Assembly (NCBI RefSeq): GCF_000963925.1
Contig: NZ_BAMV01000003.1
Span: 62,001 to 126,000, forward strand
Reading direction: 5' to 3'
Length of the DNA stretch: 64,000 nt
Source of the DNA: Acetobacter cibinongensis
GTDB lineage: Bacteria; Pseudomonadota; Alphaproteobacteria; Acetobacterales; Acetobacteraceae
The translations under genes and the position numbers were made by a program. Under the pieces are notes generated by a model that saw only the letters and a program-made list of their open reading frames with translations, was not told where the DNA came from and searched no databases. Positions 63,567-64,000 of the stretch are shown here, one piece after another. Numbering within the stretch: the stretch's first letter is position 1; each line of letters opens with the position of its first letter.

Positions 63567-64000
63567 GACGGGCTGCGGGCTGCGATTAGGGATGATGCCA
63601 TTACATTCTGGTCGGGTTCAGAGCATAGTCTTATGCGTGTGCCAGAATAGGTAAACTACGGAACCTTAAAGACTACAGTAAATAGACAGCTAGTGCCCTA
63701 CAATGACGGAGTGCGAGCCGGAACAGGGTCAATGCGGAATACGGAACACAAAAACAGCGATATCCTGCATCGTGATATCGCTGATAATGGCACCGTAGCG
63801 AAAGTGATTACCGCATGGCAAGTCGCTGCAGTTTTCTACGAACGTAGTTTGATGGTATTTTTTCTATGAAATTATATAATAGAGATGCAGCCAAAACGCA
63901 TATTGTAGAAGAAAAAAAGATATAGAAGACAGTATTTTTCATGTAGGATAAAGCGTAGTAATCCAGCGCCTTATTCAAGAGAATCAGTGTAGTGAAATGC
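63567..64000. other. Window end without a recognised gene
   Basis: 434 bp with no known gene. A 45-codon frame (63732-63869, starting MRNTEHKNSDIL) has a fair ribosome site (CAGGG) but no family resemblance. Perfect inverted repeat CAGCGATATC (63755-63764) and GATATCGCTG (63774-63783) with a 9-nt loop lies inside it. The rest is AT-rich and may be the promoter of a gene beyond the window. Confidence 0.35.

Overview
The window looks like chromosomal DNA of an acetic acid bacterium (Acetobacteraceae, most likely Acetobacter or a close relative). This is inferred from gene content, not from a marker gene: a Hint-domain surface-type protein, a type II NADH dehydrogenase, a Tat-exported SMP-30/gluconolactonase, an acetoin dehydrogenase operon, a LuxI/LuxR pair of the kind known from Komagataeibacter (GinI/GinR), and alphaproteobacterial small families (DUF3126, DUF2939, DUF4112). 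I found no rRNA, tRNA, CRISPR array or intact insertion sequence.

Layout. 0-7.7 kb: MOSC protein; divergent HxlR regulator and PRISE-type reductase; DcaP-like porin followed by an MFS carrier; an NTF2-like/TetR operon with a perfect palindromic operator; then about 580 bp without a recognisable gene but with strong hairpins. 7.7-14.8 kb: lower half of cobalamin synthesis (bluB, cobD, cobC, cobT, cobS, cobU), a phosphatase-like protein that has lost its catalytic motif, and the CbtAB cobalt transporter behind a cobalamin riboswitch. 14.8-18.5 kb: a TonB-dependent receptor and Tat-exported glycerophosphodiester phosphodiesterase behind a good Pho box. 18.7-24.3 kb: semialdehyde dehydrogenase; a copper receptor of the OprC/NosA type, a DUF2946 protein and a divergent TonB. 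24.3-25.8 kb: AHL quorum sensing (luxI, luxR), with a leader hairpin that covers the luxI ribosome binding site. 25.8-31.8 kb: photolyase, MsrB, DUF4112, TetR, aspartate 4-decarboxylase, SDR. 32.1-35.4 kb: acoA-acoB-acoC. 35.4-39 kb: NDH-2, then a CobW GTPase/WD40 pair. 39-46.5 kb: Hint protein, ClC antiporter, two CDF metal exporters, a COG2509 flavoprotein. 46.5-56 kb: esterase, Usp protein, Fur-boxed siderophore receptor, MscS, OPT transporter, alginate-export-type outer membrane protein. 56-63.6 kb: a likely unannotated small RNA, small conserved proteins, moeB-dsrE, an SH3 protein, pyruvate kinase and gluconolactonase.

How it works together. Much of the window handles nutrients and metals across the envelope: three TonB receptors with separate cues (phosphate, copper, iron), one TonB, cobalt uptake tied to B12 level, probable zinc control at cobW, and two metal exporters. 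The B12 genes complete the nucleotide loop; corrin ring genes are not in this window. Carbon genes (acoABC, pyk, gluconolactonase, ndh, gabD) fit an oxidative, acid-producing lifestyle.

The most interesting signals are: the RBS-masking leader of luxI; the Pho-boxed receptor/GlpQ unit; an orphan plus-strand terminator pointing to an sRNA near 56.3 kb; the active-site-less phosphatase in the cob cluster; a perfect TetR operator; and a rare palindrome (TGTTATAACAAA) shared by the porin and cobW upstream regions. All functional calls come from reading translated sequence; none was checked against a database.
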